Origin: Acidobacteriota bacterium
Lineage (GTDB): Bacteria > Acidobacteriota > Vicinamibacteria > Vicinamibacterales > UBA2999
Assembly (NCBI GenBank): GCA_963169195.1
Contig: CAUJDN010000090.1
Location: 1 to 52,244, forward strand
DNA length: 52,244 bases
Reading direction: 5' to 3'
How positions within the stretch are numbered: position 1 is the first letter of the stretch; every line of letters starts with the position of its first letter. The notes under the pieces were generated by a model. The model was not told the DNA's origin, ran no database searches, and saw nothing but the letters and a program-made list of their open reading frames with translations. Shown one piece after another: positions 8,713-17,408 of the stretch. The position numbers and the translations under genes were made by a program.

Positions 8713-10991
8713 GTCCGTTCGGCCCGCTGGCCCTCCGCCGCGTGCCGCCGGGCATCGGCGTCCCGCCCCAGGCTCGAATAGACGTCGGCCAGAACGTAGT
8801 GGCCGAGGGGCGCCATCGACGGATCCGGGTTCGAGGCCAGCCCACGCACGGCCGCCTGCTCCGCTCCCTTCAGGTCCCCGGCGTCGAGCAGGGCCTTGGC
8901 CAGGTAGAGGTGTCCCGTGCCGAAGTCGGGCTTCTTCTCCACGGCGGCCCGGAAGTGCGCGAGGGCATCGGCGCCGCGCCCGGCCTTCGAGAGCAGGCGG
9001 GCCAGGTTGAAGTGCGGCTGGTACAGCGTCGGGCTCACCCGGATTTCCGCCTCGTATGCCGCCATGGCCGTCGGGAGGTTGCCGCGCGCCTCGTGCACGA
9101 GGCCCAGGGTGAAGTGCGCCATCGCCTGGTCGGCCTTCTCCCTGATCGCCTCCGTCAGGGCCTTCTCCGCCGCATCCACCTGGTCCAACTCGAGGCGCAC
9201 CTCGCCGAGCCTGACGAGAAACGCCGCACGGTCCCCATCGAGCCCCAGGCCCTGCTCGAGCAGCGTCGCCGCCTCGTCCAGCTGGCGCCGGCGCATGGCG
9301 ATGTCCGCGAGTTGATAGAGCGACTTCGCGCCGCGCGGGTTCAGCTGGAGCACGCGTTCGAATCCCGCACGTGCCTCCTCGTCCTTGCCCGCGTCGCGGT
9401 AGGCCAGGGCCAGGCTCCATGCGGCGCCCTCGTGCTCGGGATCCACGGCCAGCGCCCGCCTGTAGGCGTCGATCGCCTCGTTCGGCCGGCCGGCCTTCGT
9501 GTGCATGTTCCCGAGCATCGTGAACGCCTCGATGACCTCGGGATCCGCGGCCAGGACCTCGCGCACCTTGGCGATGCCGTCGTCCAGCCTTCCCTCCACC
9601 GAGTCCTGCGCGGCGCGTTTCAGCAGGTTGTAGAGGCCGATCCGGTCCTTCGGATCCCCGCGCGGCTTGTCCTCCATCGCGGCACGGGTGACGCTCGATG
9701 CCACGTAGCCCAGCGCACGAAGCTGCTGCTCCACGGCCGGGTCCACCGGCCGCGGCGCCTGCGCCACGGCCCTGGCGGCCGTACGTGCCTCCAGGTCGCG
9801 CAGCCCGCGATCGAGCGCGTCGGCCATGCGCGGGTTCTCGGCCGACAGGTCCGTCGACTCGTGCGGGTCCGCCTGGATGTCGTAGAGCTCCCGCCGCGGC
9901 GCGGCGATGTATTTGAAGCGTCCATCCCGCACCGCCCTGAGCTCGCTCCAGCCGTAGTGATAACGGGGATAGTACGTCTCGGTGTACGCCAGCAGGTCCA
10001 GCGGCTCGCCGCGCGCCAGGGGCATGAGGCTCGTGCCCTGCACCTCCGCGGGGGCTTCGGCGCCCACGAGGTCGAGCACGGTGGGCATCACGTCCACGAT
10101 GCGCACCTGATCGGTCACGGCACGCGCCGGCACGCCCGGGCCGGCGACGATGAGCGGGATGCGCGCCGCGGCATCGTAGACGAAGAACCCGTGCTGCTGC
10201 TCGCCGTGCTCGCCCAGCATCTCGCCGTGGTCGCCCACCACGACGACAATGGTGGAGTCGATCTGGCCGCTGGCCTCGAGCGCGGCGAGCAGGCGCCCGA
10301 CTTCCGCGTCGGCTGCGGCGATCTCGCCGTCATAGGCGCCCTGGGCCGTGGCCGGGAATCGCGACCGATAGGGCTCCGGCGGTGCATAGGGGCTGTGCGG
10401 GTCGTACAGGTGCACCCAGGCGAAGAACGGGCGCTCGCGGTCCTCGGCCAGCCAGGCCAGCGCGTGGTCCACCACTTCGCGGCCGGGGCGCTGGGCCGCC
10501 TCGAGCCCGACGGACATCTCGAAGTTCGACAGGTCGAAGTCGTCGAAGTAGTGATCGAACCCCTGCGCGATGCCCCAGCGCCCATCGAGGACGAACGCGC
10601 CGACGAAGCCGCCCGTACGATAGCCGCGCGGCTTCAGCACCTCGGCCAGCGTCGTCATCGCGTCGTCCACGTAGAAGCTGCCGTTGTCCCGCACGCCGTG
10701 GAACGGCGGGAACGTGCCGGTCAGGAGCGAGGTGTGCGCGGGCAGCGTGAGGGGCACGGTGGTGGCGGCCTGATCGAACCGCAGGCCGCGTGCGGCGAGG
10801 GCGTCGAGCACCGGTGTCTGCGCCGCCTGGTAGCCGTAGCTGCCCAGCCGATCGGCCCGCAGTGTGTCGATGCTGATCAGGAGGAGGGACGTCGGCCCGC
10901 CGCCCGGGCCACCCAGCCATCCGCGCTGCCAGCCGAGCCAGCCCGCCACGAGCGCGGCGGCCACCACGGCCGCGGCGATGCCCCTGCGCAT
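8694..10991 (-). CDS. alkaline-phosphatase-superfamily (sulfatase-fold) membrane-anchored protein with TPR tail
   Basis: 765 residues. It begins with a single N-terminal membrane anchor or uncleaved signal (MRRGIAAAVVAAALVAGWLG). The sulfatase-fold domain shows LLISIDTLRADRLGSYGY, then PLTLPAHTSLLTG at the nucleophile site (Thr in place of Cys/Ser, His in place of Arg), and VVGDHGEMLGEHGEQQHG metal ligands. Several TPR units follow from about residue 450 to the end (EVIEAFTMLGNMHTKAGRPN, AMAHFTLGLVHEARGN). Same architecture as 6475-8601, indicating a local duplication. The start lies 4 nt after the TSUP permease stop; a TACGAT -10-like box overlaps that stop and ends 6 nt before the ATG. Probably acts on an envelope glycan, lipid or phosphodiester, with TPRs recruiting partners. 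Substrate unknown. Confidence 0.85.
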   Translation of the reverse strand: MRRGIAAAVVAAALVAGWLGWQRGWLGGPGGGPTSLLLISIDTLRADRLGSYGYQAAQTPVLDALAARGLRFDQAATTVPLTLPAHTSLLTGTFPPFHGVRDNGSFYVDDAMTTLAEVLKPRGYRTGGFVGAFVLDGRWGIAQGFDHYFDDFDLSNFEMSVGLEAAQRPGREVVDHALAWLAEDRERPFFAWVHLYDPHSPYAPPEPYRSRFPATAQGAYDGEIAAADAEVGRLLAALEASGQIDSTIVVVVGDHGEMLGEHGEQQHGFFVYDAAARIPLIVAGPGVPARAVTDQVRIVDVMPTVLDLVGAEAPAEVQGTSLMPLARGEPLDLLAYTETYYPRYHYGWSELRAVRDGRFKYIAAPRRELYDIQADPHESTDLSAENPRMADALDRGLRDLEARTAARAVAQAPRPVDPAVEQQLRALGYVASSVTRAAMEDKPRGDPKDRIGLYNLLKRAAQDSVEGRLDDGIAKVREVLAADPEVIEAFTMLGNMHTKAGRPNEAIDAYRRALAVDPEHEGAAWSLALAYRDAGKDEEARAGFERVLQLNPRGAKSLYQLADIAMRRRQLDEAATLLEQGLGLDGDRAAFLVRLGEVRLELDQVDAAEKALTEAIREKADQAMAHFTLGLVHEARGNLPTAMAAYEAEIRVSPTLYQPHFNLARLLSKAGRGADALAHFRAAVEKKPDFGTGHLYLAKALLDAGDLKGAEQAAVRGLASNPDPSMAPLGHYVLADVYSSLGRDADARRHAAEGQRAERTQKGRR

Positions 10992-10995
10992 CGTT

Positions 10996-11790
10996 CTATC
11001 GTATCGCGGCGGCCAGCATCGTCATGCCAACCACGAGCAGCACCACGCCCAGTGCCACGCGGAGCCAGGCGTGCGGCACGCGGGAGGACAGCGCGGCGCC
11101 CGCCAGCGCCGCCGGGACCGAGCCCACGAGCAGGTCCCGGAGCAGTCCCAGGTCCACCTGGCCGATGGCGAGATGACCGAGCCCGGCGACGAGCGCCAGC
11201 GGCACCGCGTGGGCGACATCGGTGGCGACGAGGCGCGCGGGGGTGAGCCGCGCCGGGTAGAGATGGTAGAGCAACACGGCTCCGACGGCGCCGGCGCCGA
11301 CGGAGGTCATCGTGACGAGTCCGCCCAGGACCGCCCCCGCCGCCACGGTGGCGCCCCGCTCGAGGCCCGCACGCTCCGCCGCAGCCGCCTGCTGCAGGGC
11401 ACGGAGCCCGCGTGTCCGAAACGCGCGGCCGGCCAGCAGGCTGGCCGCCGTGAGGCATACGGCTGCCCCGATCGCCCCGCGGACGAAGCCGACGGTTCCC
11501 TCGTCAGGCGGCCGACCGGCCATCCAGGCCAGGGTGAGTGCCGCGGCGGGAAGGCTGCCCGCCCACAATCGCCGGACGACGAGCCAGTCGACGAGGCCCT
11601 GCCGGGCGTGCAGGCCCGAGACCGCCACCTTCGTGATGGCGGCGAACCAGAGGTCGGTGCCGACCGCCGTGAAGGGAGCCGTACCGACGACCAGGAGCAG
11701 GATGGGCGTCATGAGTGCCCCCCCACCGACACCGGTCATGCCGACGATGAAACCCGTCAGGGCCCCGGCCGTCACCTCGAGGAGGCTCAT
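10996..11790 (-). CDS. TSUP (TauE/SafE, DUF81) family sulfur-anion permease
   Basis: 264 residues with about eight hydrophobic helices and the duplicated TSUP core: GFIVGMTGVGGGALMTPIL near the N-terminus, and GGLVTMTSVGAGAVGAVLL in the second half, the characteristic G-x-G-G loops of this family. TSUP proteins move sulfite, sulfate, thiosulfate, sulfoacetate or other organosulfur anions across the inner membrane. It starts 3 nt after the cysNC stop and ends 4 nt before the next enzyme gene, so it almost certainly shares a transcript with cysD-cysNC. That context favours sulfate or sulfite transport linked to assimilation or sulfation. Confidence 0.85.
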   Translation of the reverse strand: MSLLEVTAGALTGFIVGMTGVGGGALMTPILLLVVGTAPFTAVGTDLWFAAITKVAVSGLHARQGLVDWLVVRRLWAGSLPAAALTLAWMAGRPPDEGTVGFVRGAIGAAVCLTAASLLAGRAFRTRGLRALQQAAAAERAGLERGATVAAGAVLGGLVTMTSVGAGAVGAVLLYHLYPARLTPARLVATDVAHAVPLALVAGLGHLAIGQVDLGLLRDLLVGSVPAALAGAALSSRVPHAWLRVALGVVLLVVGMTMLAAAIR

Positions 11791-11793
11791 GAC

Positions 11794-13620
11794 TCAGGGA
11801 AGCCGGGTGCGCACGAGCTCGACACACTCGTCCACCGGACGGCCCGCGGTCGTCACATGGATCTCCGGCGATTCGGGCGGCTCGTACGGGCTGTCGATGC
11901 CGGTGAAGTTCGGCAGCGCCCCCGCGCGGGCCTTCGCGTAGAGGCCCTTCGGGTCGCGGCGCTCGCACTCCTCGAGGGGGGTGTCCACGAAGACCTCGAC
12001 GAACTCACCGTCCTCGAACAGGCGCCGCGCCTGCCGTCGCTCGGACCGGAAGGGCGAGATGAACGACACGAGCACGATGAGCCCGGCGTCCACCATCAGC
12101 CGCGCCACTTCGGCCACCCGGCGGATGTTCTCGGCACGGTCGGCCTCGGTGAAGCCGAGGTCCCGGTTCAGCCCGTGGCGGACGTTATCGCCGTCCAGCA
12201 GGTAGGTGTGGCGGCCCTCGGCAAGCAGGCGCCGTTCGAGGGCGCTGGCGATGGACGACTTGCCGGAACCGGAGAGGCCGGTGAACCACACGCAGCACGG
12301 CTGCTGCTGTTTGAGCGCCGCCCGCCCCTCGCGCGTCACCTCGGTGGCCTGCCAGTGGATGTTGGTCGCGCGACGCAGGGCGAAGTCGATGAGGCCGGCC
12401 CCCACGGTCTCGAACGTGAGGGCGTCGATGAGAATGAAGCCGCCGAGCGTGCGGTTCACCGCGTAGGGCTCGAACGCCAGCGGCTGCGCGGTCGAGACGT
12501 TGACGACGCCGAGCTCGTTCAGCTGCAGCGTGCGGGCCGCCAGGTGCGCGTCGCTCGTGACGTCGACGCGGTACTTGATGGCCGTCACGGACGCGCGCAC
12601 GTCTTTCGAGTGCGTCTTGAGCAGGTACGATCGACCCGGGATGAGCGGATGCGTGCCCATCCACAGCACCCGTGCCTCGAACTGGTCGGCCACCTCCGGC
12701 GGCGCGGTGGCGGCGGCGATGACATCGCCGCGACTCACGTCCACCTCGTCGGCCAGCGCCAGCGTCACGGATTCCCCCGCCTCGGCCCGCGGACGGTCTC
12801 CCCCCCAGGCCACAATGGCCCTGACCGTGGTCTCGACGCCCGAGGGCAGCACGCGGACGCGGTCGCCCGGATGGATGGCGCCGGCGCACACGCGACCGGC
12901 GAATCCGCGGAAGTCCGGGCCGGGGCGCGACACGAGCTGCACGGGCATCCGGAAGGGCCCCGACGACGGGGGGCCTGCCACCTCCACGGTTTCGAGATAC
13001 GTCATCACGGGCGGCCCGTCGTACCAGGGCGTGCGCGGGCTCGGCTCCGTGAGGTTGTCGCCCTCCAGGGCAGAGATCGGGATCGGCCGCACGGTCGAGA
13101 TGCCGCACACCGCGGCGAACGGCGCGTACGCATCCACGATGTCGTCGAAGACCGGCTGCCCGTAGCCCACCAGGTCCATCTTGTTGACGGCCAGCAGCAC
13201 GTGCCGGATGCCCATCATCGCGACGATGCGCGTGTGGCGCCTCGTCTGCGGCAGCACGCCCTTTCGCGCGTCGACGAGGATGACGGCCAGATCCGCGGTC
13301 GACGCCCCTGTCGCCATGTTGCGCGTGTACTGCTCGTGCCCGGGCGTGTCGGCCACGATGAAGCGCCGGGCGGGCGTGGCAAAGAACCGGTAGGCGACGT
13401 CGATGGTGATGCCCTGTTCCCGCTCCGCCTGCAGGCCATCGACCAGCAGCGCGAAGTCGAGCCGTGGCCCCTGCGTGCCGAACCGGCGCGAGTCGGCCTC
13501 GAGGGCCCGCAGCTGGTCCTCGAACACCGCGCGCGACTCGTACAGCAAGCGGCCGATGAGCGTGGACTTGCCGTCGTCCACGCTGCCGCACGTGATGACG
13601 CGAAGCAGCGGCGCGCTCAG
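11794..13620 (-). CDS. cysNC: bifunctional sulfate adenylyltransferase subunit 1 / APS kinase (CysNC fusion)
   Basis: 608 residues. An N-terminal GTPase domain carries GSVDDGKST at residues 12-20, [12 protein letters not shown] and NKMDLVGY, followed by EF-Tu-like beta-barrels. From about residue 435 there is an APS kinase domain with a second P-loop [24 protein letters not shown] and FISPFRSER. With CysD it forms APS from sulfate and ATP, driven by GTP; the kinase domain makes PAPS. No ATG, GTG or TTG exists between the cysD stop and the P-loop. The only fitting start is CTG at 13620, overlapping the cysD stop as CTGA, with GGGAGG 7 nt upstream. An ordinary upstream start would put an unrelated extension inside cysD. 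No cysH or cysIJ is seen nearby, so PAPS may feed sulfation as well as cysteine synthesis. Confidence 0.93.
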   Translation of the reverse strand: MSAPLLRVITCGSVDDGKSTLIGRLLYESRAVFEDQLRALEADSRRFGTQGPRLDFALLVDGLQAEREQGITIDVAYRFFATPARRFIVADTPGHEQYTRNMATGASTADLAVILVDARKGVLPQTRRHTRIVAMMGIRHVLLAVNKMDLVGYGQPVFDDIVDAYAPFAAVCGISTVRPIPISALEGDNLTEPSPRTPWYDGPPVMTYLETVEVAGPPSSGPFRMPVQLVSRPGPDFRGFAGRVCAGAIHPGDRVRVLPSGVETTVRAIVAWGGDRPRAEAGESVTLALADEVDVSRGDVIAAATAPPEVADQFEARVLWMGTHPLIPGRSYLLKTHSKDVRASVTAIKYRVDVTSDAHLAARTLQLNELGVVNVSTAQPLAFEPYAVNRTLGGFILIDALTFETVGAGLIDFALRRATNIHWQATEVTREGRAALKQQQPCCVWFTGLSGSGKSSIASALERRLLAEGRHTYLLDGDNVRHGLNRDLGFTEADRAENIRRVAEVARLMVDAGLIVLVSFISPFRSERRQARRLFEDGEFVEVFVDTPLEECERRDPKGLYAKARAGALPNFTGIDSPYEPPESPEIHVTTAGRPVDECVELVRTRLP

Positions 13621-14507
13621 AAGTAACCCTCCCGCTTCTTCTTCTCCATCGACGACGGCTGGTCGGTGTCGATGAGGCGCCCCTGCCGCTCGGAGGCCGC
13701 CGCCGCGGCCGTCTCGGCGACGATCGCCCCCACGGTCGTGGCGCGGCTCTCGATGGCGCCGCTCAGTGGATAGCAGCCGAGCGTGCGGAAGCGGACGACG
13801 CGCCGCTGGACCTCCTCGCCCGGCTCGAGGGGAAACCGCTCGTCGTCCACCATCAGCAGGGTGCCGCCACGCTCGACCACCGGGCGTTCCTCGGCGAAGT
13901 AGAGCGGCACGATCGGGATGGATTCGCGCTCGATGTAGGTCCAGATGTCCAGCTCGGTCCAGTTCGACAGCGGGAACACCCGGATGGTCTCGCCGGGATG
14001 GATGCGCAGGTTGTAGACGGACCACAACTCGGGCCGCTGCGCCTTCGGATCCCATCGGTGGCCGGCGGAGCGGAACGAGCACACCCGCTCCTTGGCCCGG
14101 GACGCCTCCTCGTCGCGCCGCGCGCCGCCGAAGATGATGTCGAAACCGTGCGCGTCGAGCGCCTGGCGCAGCGCCTCCGTCTTCATCACGTCGGTGTAGT
14201 AGCTGGAGCCGTGCGTGAACGGGTTCACGCCGGCCGCCACCCCCGCCTCGTTCGTGTGCACGATGAGGCGTGCGCCCGACTCGCGGACCATGCGCTCGCG
14301 GTGGGCGTACATCGCCCGGAACTTCCATGTCGTGTCCACGTGCAGCAGCGGGAACGGGAGCGGCGCGGGATGGAAGGCCTTGCGCGCCAGGTGCAGCAGC
14401 ACCGACGAGTCCTTCCCGATCGAGTAGAGGAGCACGGGACGCCCGGCGGCCGCGACGGCCTCGCGGAGGATCTCGATGCTTTCGGACTCCAGGACGTCGA
14501 GCGCCAT
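13617..14507 (-). CDS. cysD: sulfate adenylyltransferase subunit 2 (CysD)
   Basis: 296 residues, the usual length. The N-type ATP pyrophosphatase loop appears as [18 protein letters not shown] (residues about 28-45). [29 protein letters not shown] and a C-terminal [18 protein letters not shown] follow, all typical of CysD. It adenylylates sulfate in complex with CysN. The ATG at 14507 has GAGGGG about 3 nt upstream. The stop overlaps the CTG start of cysNC, implying translational coupling. It is first in a six-gene co-directional run reaching 4401. Confidence 0.96.
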   Translation of the reverse strand: MALDVLESESIEILREAVAAAGRPVLLYSIGKDSSVLLHLARKAFHPAPLPFPLLHVDTTWKFRAMYAHRERMVRESGARLIVHTNEAGVAAGVNPFTHGSSYYTDVMKTEALRQALDAHGFDIIFGGARRDEEASRAKERVCSFRSAGHRWDPKAQRPELWSVYNLRIHPGETIRVFPLSNWTELDIWTYIERESIPIVPLYFAEERPVVERGGTLLMVDDERFPLEPGEEVQRRVVRFRTLGCYPLSGAIESRATTVGAIVAETAAAAASERQGRLIDTDQPSSMEKKKREGYF

Positions 14508-14565
14508 CGGCCCCTCATCATCCCACAGGCTTGGGGGCCGCCGCGACGGGGCGCATCATCCCGTC

Positions 14566-14985
14566 ATGGCCGATTCCCCCGGGAGCGTGGACCGCCTGAA
14601 CGCCGTCGGTGTCCTGGCCCGCCGCGAGATCGAGGCGCGCATGCTCGCCCCCGTCGTCGAGGCGCTCGGCCGCGAGTTCGATCGCGATCGCGTGGTGGCG
14701 ATCGTGCGCGACGTCATCGGGGGCCCTGGACCCGTGACGACGCGCTGCGGATGGACGTGCGCGAGCAAACCGACGAGCGGTTGTCGTTCGACGTCACACG
14801 GTGCCGTTATGCCGAGAGGTACCGGGCGCTTTGGCATCCCCGAGCTGGGGACGGTGCTGTCCTGCAACCGGGACGCCGCGCTCGTCGAGGGCTTCAACCC
14901 GGAGGTGGCGTCCACGCGGACCCGGACGATCATCCAGGGCGCGCCGTGCTGCGATTTCCGCTATGTGCAGCGAAGCGGGCAACGG
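14566..14985 (+). pseudogene. remnant of an L-2-amino-thiazoline-4-carboxylate hydrolase family (PF14196-like) gene
   Basis: Family-like sequence is split over two frames. Starting at ATG 14566, frame 1 reads [20 protein letters not shown] and [20 protein letters not shown]. Near 14715-14725 the match jumps to frame 3 ([20 protein letters not shown] then [16 protein letters not shown]). At 14830-14832 a run of three T appears where two are needed, and the match returns to frame 1 ([20 protein letters not shown] then [17 protein letters not shown]). Family members, as I remember them, have roughly 25-30 more residues between the first and second blocks, so an internal deletion plus a one-base insertion is inferred. 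It lies upstream of and divergent from cysD. A sequencing error could explain the second break but not the missing segment. Confidence 0.7.
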
Positions 14986-15000
14986 GGGGCAACGGGGGCA

Positions 15001-15050
15001 ACGGGGACAGTCCCTGTGACAATTGTAAAATGGGGACAGTCCCTGTAAAC
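15001..15050 (+). repeat. REP-like element with GGGACAGTCCC and ACAATTGT palindromes (left copy)
   Basis: Two copies of GGGGACAGTCCCTGT lie at 15003-15017 and 15032-15046, separated by the perfect palindrome ACAATTGT (15019-15026). Just upstream, 14978-15004 is a GGGCAAC-type tandem run. Bases 15001-15029 recur exactly, in inverted orientation, at 18549-18577. GGGACxGTCCC-type dispersed palindromes resemble REP elements mobilised by RAYT-type Y1 transposases; no such transposase is in this window. Confidence 0.75.
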
Positions 15051-15210
15051 AGTTCATCCCGGATACTGGACGTCAGTCCCTACGATCCGCCCAGCTACGG
15101 CGTCACGGCCCCGCTGCTGGTTGCCTCGACGGCCGCCGCCTGCTACCTTCCGTGCGACGGGCCGCGCGGCTTGGCCCGGTGCAGGCACTAAGGACGGAAG
15201 GGGGGCACGA

Positions 15211-16611
15211 ATGTCAGGCAGACCGCGAAGGGTGACCTCGCTCCCCATGCTCGGCATGGCAATTTCCGTGAGCGCGGGGCTCGCGGCCCAGGCGCCGGCG
15301 TCCCCTGATTACTGCCGGGTGCACTCCGACGGCACCGAGGTGCTGGTCACCCGACCGGCACCGGACGAAGCGCCCATCGACGACGTGAACTGGTTCGCGC
15401 GACCGGTGCCGAACCCGGACGGCCGGTGGATTGTGGGCTTCGCGACCCACGACCAGAACTACCTGTACGACCTCTCCCGCGGGCGGCGCGTGAGGATGCC
15501 CGACAAGTCGGATGCTGTGGCCACGCCTGACGGCCGATACGTCACGGTGCCCTCCCACTACACCGCCACGCACACGGTGAACTTCTACGACGCGGCCACG
15601 CTGCTCGCCCGCCTCGACGAGGGGCGGGACGCCCTCGACGTGAAGCCGGCCTTCACCCACGACGATCCGGACGTGGCGGACGTCTACTACCAGTCGGTAG
15701 GCGTGGTCTCCAATCGGCGCGACGGCGGGACGACCACCTCCGTCTATCGCATGATGTTCTCGGGCTCGAATGTGAAGCCCGCGCCCGGCTTCCGCATCGT
15801 GGACTACACGTTCACCTCCAGAGGCGGGACGCTCGCCGTCACGGCCACACGCGCCATGCGCCTCTGTCCCCAGATCACTCGCGATCTGGCGACGCCCTTC
15901 ATTTCGAAGGACGGCCGCCATGTCATCGCGCACGACGGTGGTGGCGAGAACGCGCCGGGGACGCTCAAGATCTTCGAGATCACGGGCGTGGATCCGGCCG
16001 GCCAGACCACGACGTGCGAGCGGCGCGTGGATTTCGGCTTCGCCGCCGGCAAGGCCGACTTCAGCTACAACGGCCGCCGTGTGACCTTCCACATCAGCAA
16101 GCACGCCTACCTGACGCCTTTCGTGAACGGCGGTTTGGTCGCGCCGACCATCACCGACGTGGTCGTGGCGGACCTCGTCCACGATGCACAAGGCCGCATC
16201 GTCGGGCATGGCCCGCTGGCGCGCGTCACCACCTCGACGCGCGAGGGTGTCGGGAGCTACTTCCCCGCCTTCTTTCCGGACGGCCGCGTCTACTACGTGG
16301 CGAACGCAGCGCCGAAGAACAGCACCGAGCCAAAGCGCTTCCACTTCCGCGTGGTAAACCCCGACCGGGAAGTCTTCTTCGCCAACTTCTTCGCGGATGC
16401 GACGAGACGCGAGGCAGCGGCAACGATCGGAGAGCTGTGGCGCCAGGCGTGCCAGCCCCAGATTCAGCCGTTCAAGCCGGGCGAGGCGCCCTGGGCGTTC
16501 ACGAGCCTGTCGCCGGCGCAGTGCGAGGGCCTCGTGCGCACGAAGTTCACCGGAGACGAGGCCGGGAAGGCCGCGTTGCTGGCGGCCTGCGGGTCCGAGG
16601 GGCGACGGTAG
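15211..16611 (+). CDS. exported hypothetical protein, probable WD40/PD40-like beta-propeller
   Basis: 466 residues from the ATG at 15211, preceded by a purine-rich GGAAGGGGGG; a longer frame from 15121 lacks this and would place the signal sequence internally. Residues 1-31 form a signal peptide (LPMLGMAISVSAGLAAQAPA). The mature part has repeated Asp-Gly-Arg blades: ATPDGRYVTVPSHY, FISKDGRHVIAHDGG, FSYNGRRVTFHISKHAY and FFPDGRVYYVANAA, as in TolB/PD40-type propellers. The C-terminus carries a Cys-containing segment (WRQACQPQIQPF and SPAQCEGLVRTKF). I do not recognise a named family. Likely periplasmic or surface, with no catalytic motif visible. It converges on 16617-17408 with only 5 nt between stops. 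Confidence 0.75.
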   Translation: MSGRPRRVTSLPMLGMAISVSAGLAAQAPASPDYCRVHSDGTEVLVTRPAPDEAPIDDVNWFARPVPNPDGRWIVGFATHDQNYLYDLSRGRRVRMPDKSDAVATPDGRYVTVPSHYTATHTVNFYDAATLLARLDEGRDALDVKPAFTHDDPDVADVYYQSVGVVSNRRDGGTTTSVYRMMFSGSNVKPAPGFRIVDYTFTSRGGTLAVTATRAMRLCPQITRDLATPFISKDGRHVIAHDGGGENAPGTLKIFEITGVDPAGQTTTCERRVDFGFAAGKADFSYNGRRVTFHISKHAYLTPFVNGGLVAPTITDVVVADLVHDAQGRIVGHGPLARVTTSTREGVGSYFPAFFPDGRVYYVANAAPKNSTEPKRFHFRVVNPDREVFFANFFADATRREAAATIGELWRQACQPQIQPFKPGEAPWAFTSLSPAQCEGLVRTKFTGDEAGKAALLAACGSEGRR

Positions 16612-16616
16612 TTGGT

Positions 16617-17408
16617 TCAGGGCCGGACTGGCGGCGGCCGCTGGTCGAGGACGCCTCGTATCGCCAGTCGCGCGGTGTCGGCCGCACGATACCCGTAGAG
16701 CACCGGTCCCACCAGGCGGCCCCCGCTGAACGCCTGCACGCTGGGCGCGTGCGTGGTCATGCCCCGAAACGCCAGCTCGATTCCGCCGAGCGGCTGGAGC
16801 GCTGCCTCCGGCAAGCCACGCTCACCGGCCACGCGTTGCGCGTAGGCGGCGTCGGCCGCGGGATCGAGCACGGCCACGAGGGCGAGCCCCATCTCGCGCG
16901 TCACCTCGGCCAGCACAGAGTACTGATCCACCGAGAGCGGCATATGGGGGGACCAGACGAGAATCACGCCGGCATCGCCGCGCGCCAGGCGTGACGCCAG
17001 CGCGTCGTCCGTGAGCCCGACTCCGGCGCCGGCAGGGACCCTCTCCGAGGTCGTGCGGGCCTCACAGGCTGACCCGAGCTCGAACCGCTCGCGACCGGTG
17101 GCGGACACGCGCGCGAGTGATACGGCGCCGCCGGGCTCGACCAGGACCTGCACCCACACGCCGAGCGTGCCGGTTGGCGCGCGCACGCCACGAGTGCCCT
17201 CGGGCCCGGGCGGATCGGCCAGCGCGGAATCGAGATTGGCGTCCCAGGCGGCGAGCTGGCGCCGCGCGGCGTCGGCGCAGCGCGCGCCGTCCAGCATCGC
17301 GCGAACCGCGCCCTCCTGGGCGCCTGCCGACACTGCGATCGAGAGGGCCAGCGCCAGCAGCGTCGGTGTCAGGCGGGGGCTGTCGGGCGTGTTCACGACG
17401 GCGCTCAC
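16617..17408 (-). CDS. exported hypothetical protein with thioredoxin-like C-terminal half, no CXXC
   Basis: 263 residues with GTG start at 17408, overlapping the stop of the upstream dehydrogenase gene as GTGA, so translation is probably coupled. An N-terminal hydrophobic stretch (LTPTLLALALSIAVSAGAQE) looks like a signal peptide. Residues about 125-255 read like a thioredoxin fold: a strand (GVILVWSPHMPLS) at the place where CXXC normally sits, a helix, a second strand (MGLALVAVLDPAAD), then THAPSVQAFSGGRLVGPVLYG, the cis-Pro and terminal strand region. The active-site cysteines are absent (SPHM instead), so it is unlikely to be a thiol oxidoreductase. Function unknown. Confidence 0.65.
   Translation of the reverse strand: MSAVVNTPDSPRLTPTLLALALSIAVSAGAQEGAVRAMLDGARCADAARRQLAAWDANLDSALADPPGPEGTRGVRAPTGTLGVWVQVLVEPGGAVSLARVSATGRERFELGSACEARTTSERVPAGAGVGLTDDALASRLARGDAGVILVWSPHMPLSVDQYSVLAEVTREMGLALVAVLDPAADAAYAQRVAGERGLPEAALQPLGGIELAFRGMTTHAPSVQAFSGGRLVGPVLYGYRAADTARLAIRGVLDQRPPPVRP

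Noticed and set aside
6475..10991. Formylglycine sulfatases completing a sulfate-scavenging path with cysD/cysNC
   Set aside because: The Cys/Ser required for formylglycine is Thr in both proteins, so sulfatase activity is not supported.
4674..13626. Very long plus-strand open frames opposite the TPR genes and cysNC (for example 4674-6644, 8742-11246, 10864-13626)
   Set aside because: They are Arg/Gly/Pro/Ala-rich antisense frames kept open by GC bias opposite clear conserved genes, without ribosome-binding sites or known domains.
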